In this document: one piece after another, positions 6,001 to 7,171 of the stretch | Layout: the number at the start of each line of letters is the position of its first letter | Numbering within the stretch: the first letter of the stretch is position 1 | Assembly: GCA_027077185.1 (NCBI GenBank) | Contig: JALTGJ010000398.1 | Location: forward strand, 1-7,171 | Reading direction: 5' to 3' | From: Spirochaetales bacterium | Lineage (GTDB): Bacteria; Spirochaetota; Spirochaetia; B11-G9 | DNA: 7,171 nucleotides | The notes under the pieces: generated by a model | Databases searched by the model: none | Told to the model about the DNA's origin: nothing | What the model saw: the letters and a program-made list of their open reading frames with translations, nothing else | Program-made: the position numbers and the translations under genes

Positions 6001-6354
6001 ATGTCTAAAACTATTACTACCCCTTACGATATTGCTGAACATCTCCGTAATCCTGAAGAAATGGCCGCCTATCTTGAGGCCTCCTTTGAAGAAGCAAATG
6101 GAGATGCTTCTTTTATCGCAAAAGCTCTGGGAGATATAGCGCGTGCCAAAGGGATGTCTCAGGTGGCACGAGATTCCGGTTTATCCAGAGAAAGTCTTTA
6201 TAAGGCACTATCCGGAGAACGAAATCCAGGTTTTGATACTATTATGAAAGTTATTGAAGCTTTAGGATTAAAATTACATGCTGAAGCAATTCATGAAACC
6301 GGATCAACCGTTGTTCAGGATATTGTTGCTGATACTAACAACTCTTATGGCTAA
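6001..6354 (+). CDS. HTH antitoxin (HigA-like 'addiction module antidote protein')
   Basis: A 117-aa DNA-binding antitoxin that should neutralise the upstream RelE-type toxin and repress the operon. The N-terminal part (TPYDIAEHLRNPEEMAAYLEASFEEA, residues 7-32) matches the antidote family. A Cro/C1-type helix-turn-helix follows at about 43-92 (ALGDIARAKGMSQVARDSGL, then SRESLYKALSGERNPGFDTI), then GLKLHAEA, where most relatives end. A further ~20-residue tail (IHETGSTVVQDIV and on) is longer than I expect for the family. The Shine-Dalgarno AGGAG lies 6 nt before the ATG. Usually the antitoxin starts within a few nt of the toxin stop; here 153 bp intervene. The likely DNA target is the palindrome at 5530-5549. 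The gene is convergent with the GNAT gene downstream. Confidence 0.9.
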   Translation: MSKTITTPYDIAEHLRNPEEMAAYLEASFEEANGDASFIAKALGDIARAKGMSQVARDSGLSRESLYKALSGERNPGFDTIMKVIEALGLKLHAEAIHETGSTVVQDIVADTNNSYG

Positions 6355-6429
6355 GCTTTATTTATTTTTAAGATCCATATTCCCAGACATATTTTGGAAA
6401 ATAATTTGTACATGAAAACCACCTCTTTA
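6355..6429. other. Convergent intergenic region without recognisable signals
   Basis: These 75 AT-rich bases lie between the antitoxin stop and the stop of the opposite-strand GNAT gene. I see no strong hairpin with a T-run on either strand, so no bidirectional terminator can be called. Confidence 0.5.
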
Positions 6430-7171
6430 TTAAATTTGTTTTCCCACAATTTTATCAAATCGGCTATCCATACATACACCAATATCAGTTGTCACAAATT
6501 TACCATTATAAAAAAGGCTGAATATTGTTCCGGGTGTTGGCGCAGACTGAGCTTGTTCCATAGTTTCCAGTTTAATTATTTTTAATGGTAAGTTTCTTTT
6601 TTCTGCTGTCTCAACAAGAGACTTTTCCACATGATATCCGGAGTATGGACATCGATTAGTATAATAAACAACAATTCCTTTTTTATGGGGACATTCATTG
6701 ACTCTTACAGAATTATTAAATTCAGGTCTGTTCTTCTTTGAAGAAAAATCCATTGAAATAAGACTAAACCCAGATGAAATACTTTCACAAATTTCAAAAC
6801 CCTGTTTAAGCAGCCATTTTGTATCACTCATAAAATGAAACTTCTTTGTGCCGACAACTGTAACCAATCCATCTTTACCCTGGCTTTTTGCATCATCAAT
6901 AACCTTTTGTAATAAAGTCTTGCCATGACCATTGCCTTTATATTTCCCTGAAATCCAAAAACACCCAACCATCATATAATTAGGGGCATTTACAGGGATC
7001 CAGGCATTTTCTGCCGGACCATATTCTATAAAAACCTTGGCTCTCTCATCTAATCTAAGAAATACATACCCTTTATCAAACTCTTTTTTAAGCCATTTCT
7101 TTTTTAATTTATAACTATCTACACATTTTTTATCAGATAAAGCACAGCATATATGCTCACTGTCAATATTT
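6430..7171 (-). CDS. yoaP: GNAT N-acetyltransferase with C-terminal YoaP thioredoxin-like domain (5' partial)
   Basis: About 246 codons are in the window. The frame stays open from the ATG at 6975 to the right edge, and the upstream part is conserved family sequence (EHICCALSDKK, LRLDERAKVFIEYGPAENAW), so the real start lies just outside. The N-terminal GNAT domain carries the acetyl-CoA pyrophosphate loop KGNGHGK (G14 at 6936-6934, counted from the ATG at 6975) after the strand GCFWISG, then VTVVGTKKFHFMSDTKWLLKQGF. The C-terminal YoaP domain begins near ECPHKKGIVVYY, has TNRCPYS (Cys codon 6649-6651) and later QSAPTPGTIFSLFYNGKFV. That is the order strand, CPxx, helix, cis-Pro-like turn, beta-hairpin of a thioredoxin fold. 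The acetyl acceptor is unknown. The length fits YoaP-type proteins (about 250 aa), so only some 5-15 residues are missing. It is transcribed toward the TA module. Confidence 0.88.
   Translation of the reverse strand, partial: NIDSEHICCALSDKKCVDSYKLKKKWLKKEFDKGYVFLRLDERAKVFIEYGPAENAWIPVNAPNYMMVGCFWISGKYKGNGHGKTLLQKVIDDAKSQGKDGLVTVVGTKKFHFMSDTKWLLKQGFEICESISSGFSLISMDFSSKKNRPEFNNSVRVNECPHKKGIVVYYTNRCPYSGYHVEKSLVETAEKRNLPLKIIKLETMEQAQSAPTPGTIFSLFYNGKFVTTDIGVCMDSRFDKIVGKQI

Noticed and set aside
5867..6139. 90-codon GTG-started frame across the toxin-antitoxin spacer and into the antitoxin
   Set aside because: Its second half overlaps the well-supported antitoxin in another frame. The GTG lies inside the hairpin and has no Shine-Dalgarno at proper distance (AGGAGG is 15 nt upstream). 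The sequence matches no family I know.
6394..6585. 63-codon frame on the + strand
   Set aside because: It lies opposite the conserved YoaP domain and shows no domain or ribosome-binding site; it is a shadow of the - strand gene.

Overview
The window is AT-rich bacterial DNA with strong Shine-Dalgarno sites (AGGAG-type, 5-9 nt before starts) and no tRNA, rRNA, CRISPR array or recognisable insertion sequence. The mix of genes (a short single-domain lipoate ligase-like protein beside E2/E3, a PAS/HisKA_2 kinase, a YoaP-type acetyltransferase, and a GC-rich hairpin in an AT-rich background) would fit a spirochaete or a low-GC Gram-positive. The strong Shine-Dalgarno sites argue against Bacteroidota. 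This placement is a weak inference.

Region 1 (1-2549, + strand) is housekeeping metabolism: the C-terminal catalytic part of a 2-oxo acid dehydrogenase E2 acyltransferase (gene starts outside the window), dihydrolipoyl dehydrogenase (E3), and a lipoate-protein ligase/octanoyltransferase-family protein. They form a logical operon: the ligase family attaches the lipoyl arm to E2, E2 moves the acyl group, and E3 reoxidises the arm. An imperfect 31-nt GC-rich hairpin lies between E2 and E3. A 33-codon reading frame follows the ligase and may be the remnant of a DUF1801-type gene.

Region 2 (2728-4443, + strand) is a membrane-anchored sensor histidine kinase with three N-terminal membrane segments, two PAS domains, a HisKA_2 H-box and an ATPase domain. 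No response regulator is in the window.

Region 3 (4444-5441, + strand) is the wreck of a type II restriction-modification system. A D12-class adenine methyltransferase has lost its AdoMet-binding N-terminal part and begins directly behind the kinase stop codon. The restriction endonuclease gene behind it keeps a 24-codon N-terminus and a C-terminal PD-(D/E)xK part in a different frame, so most of the gene is gone.

Region 4 (5522-6354, + strand) is an apparently intact toxin-antitoxin module of the HigB/HigA-like 'addiction module killer/antidote' type, toxin first. It has a good promoter (TTGACA, 17 bp, TACATT) with a 20-bp palindrome across the spacer and -10 box. Toxin and antitoxin are separated by an unusual 153-bp gap. 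That gap looks like a 144-bp insertion flanked by an 8-bp direct repeat and opening with a long AT-rich hairpin; removing it on paper restores the compact junction typical of such modules.

Region 5 (6430-7171, - strand, 5' end outside) is a GNAT acetyltransferase fused to a thioredoxin-like YoaP domain, convergent with the antitoxin. The stretch 4444-6354 therefore looks like an accessory patch of defence/addiction genes between a sensor kinase and a GNAT gene.
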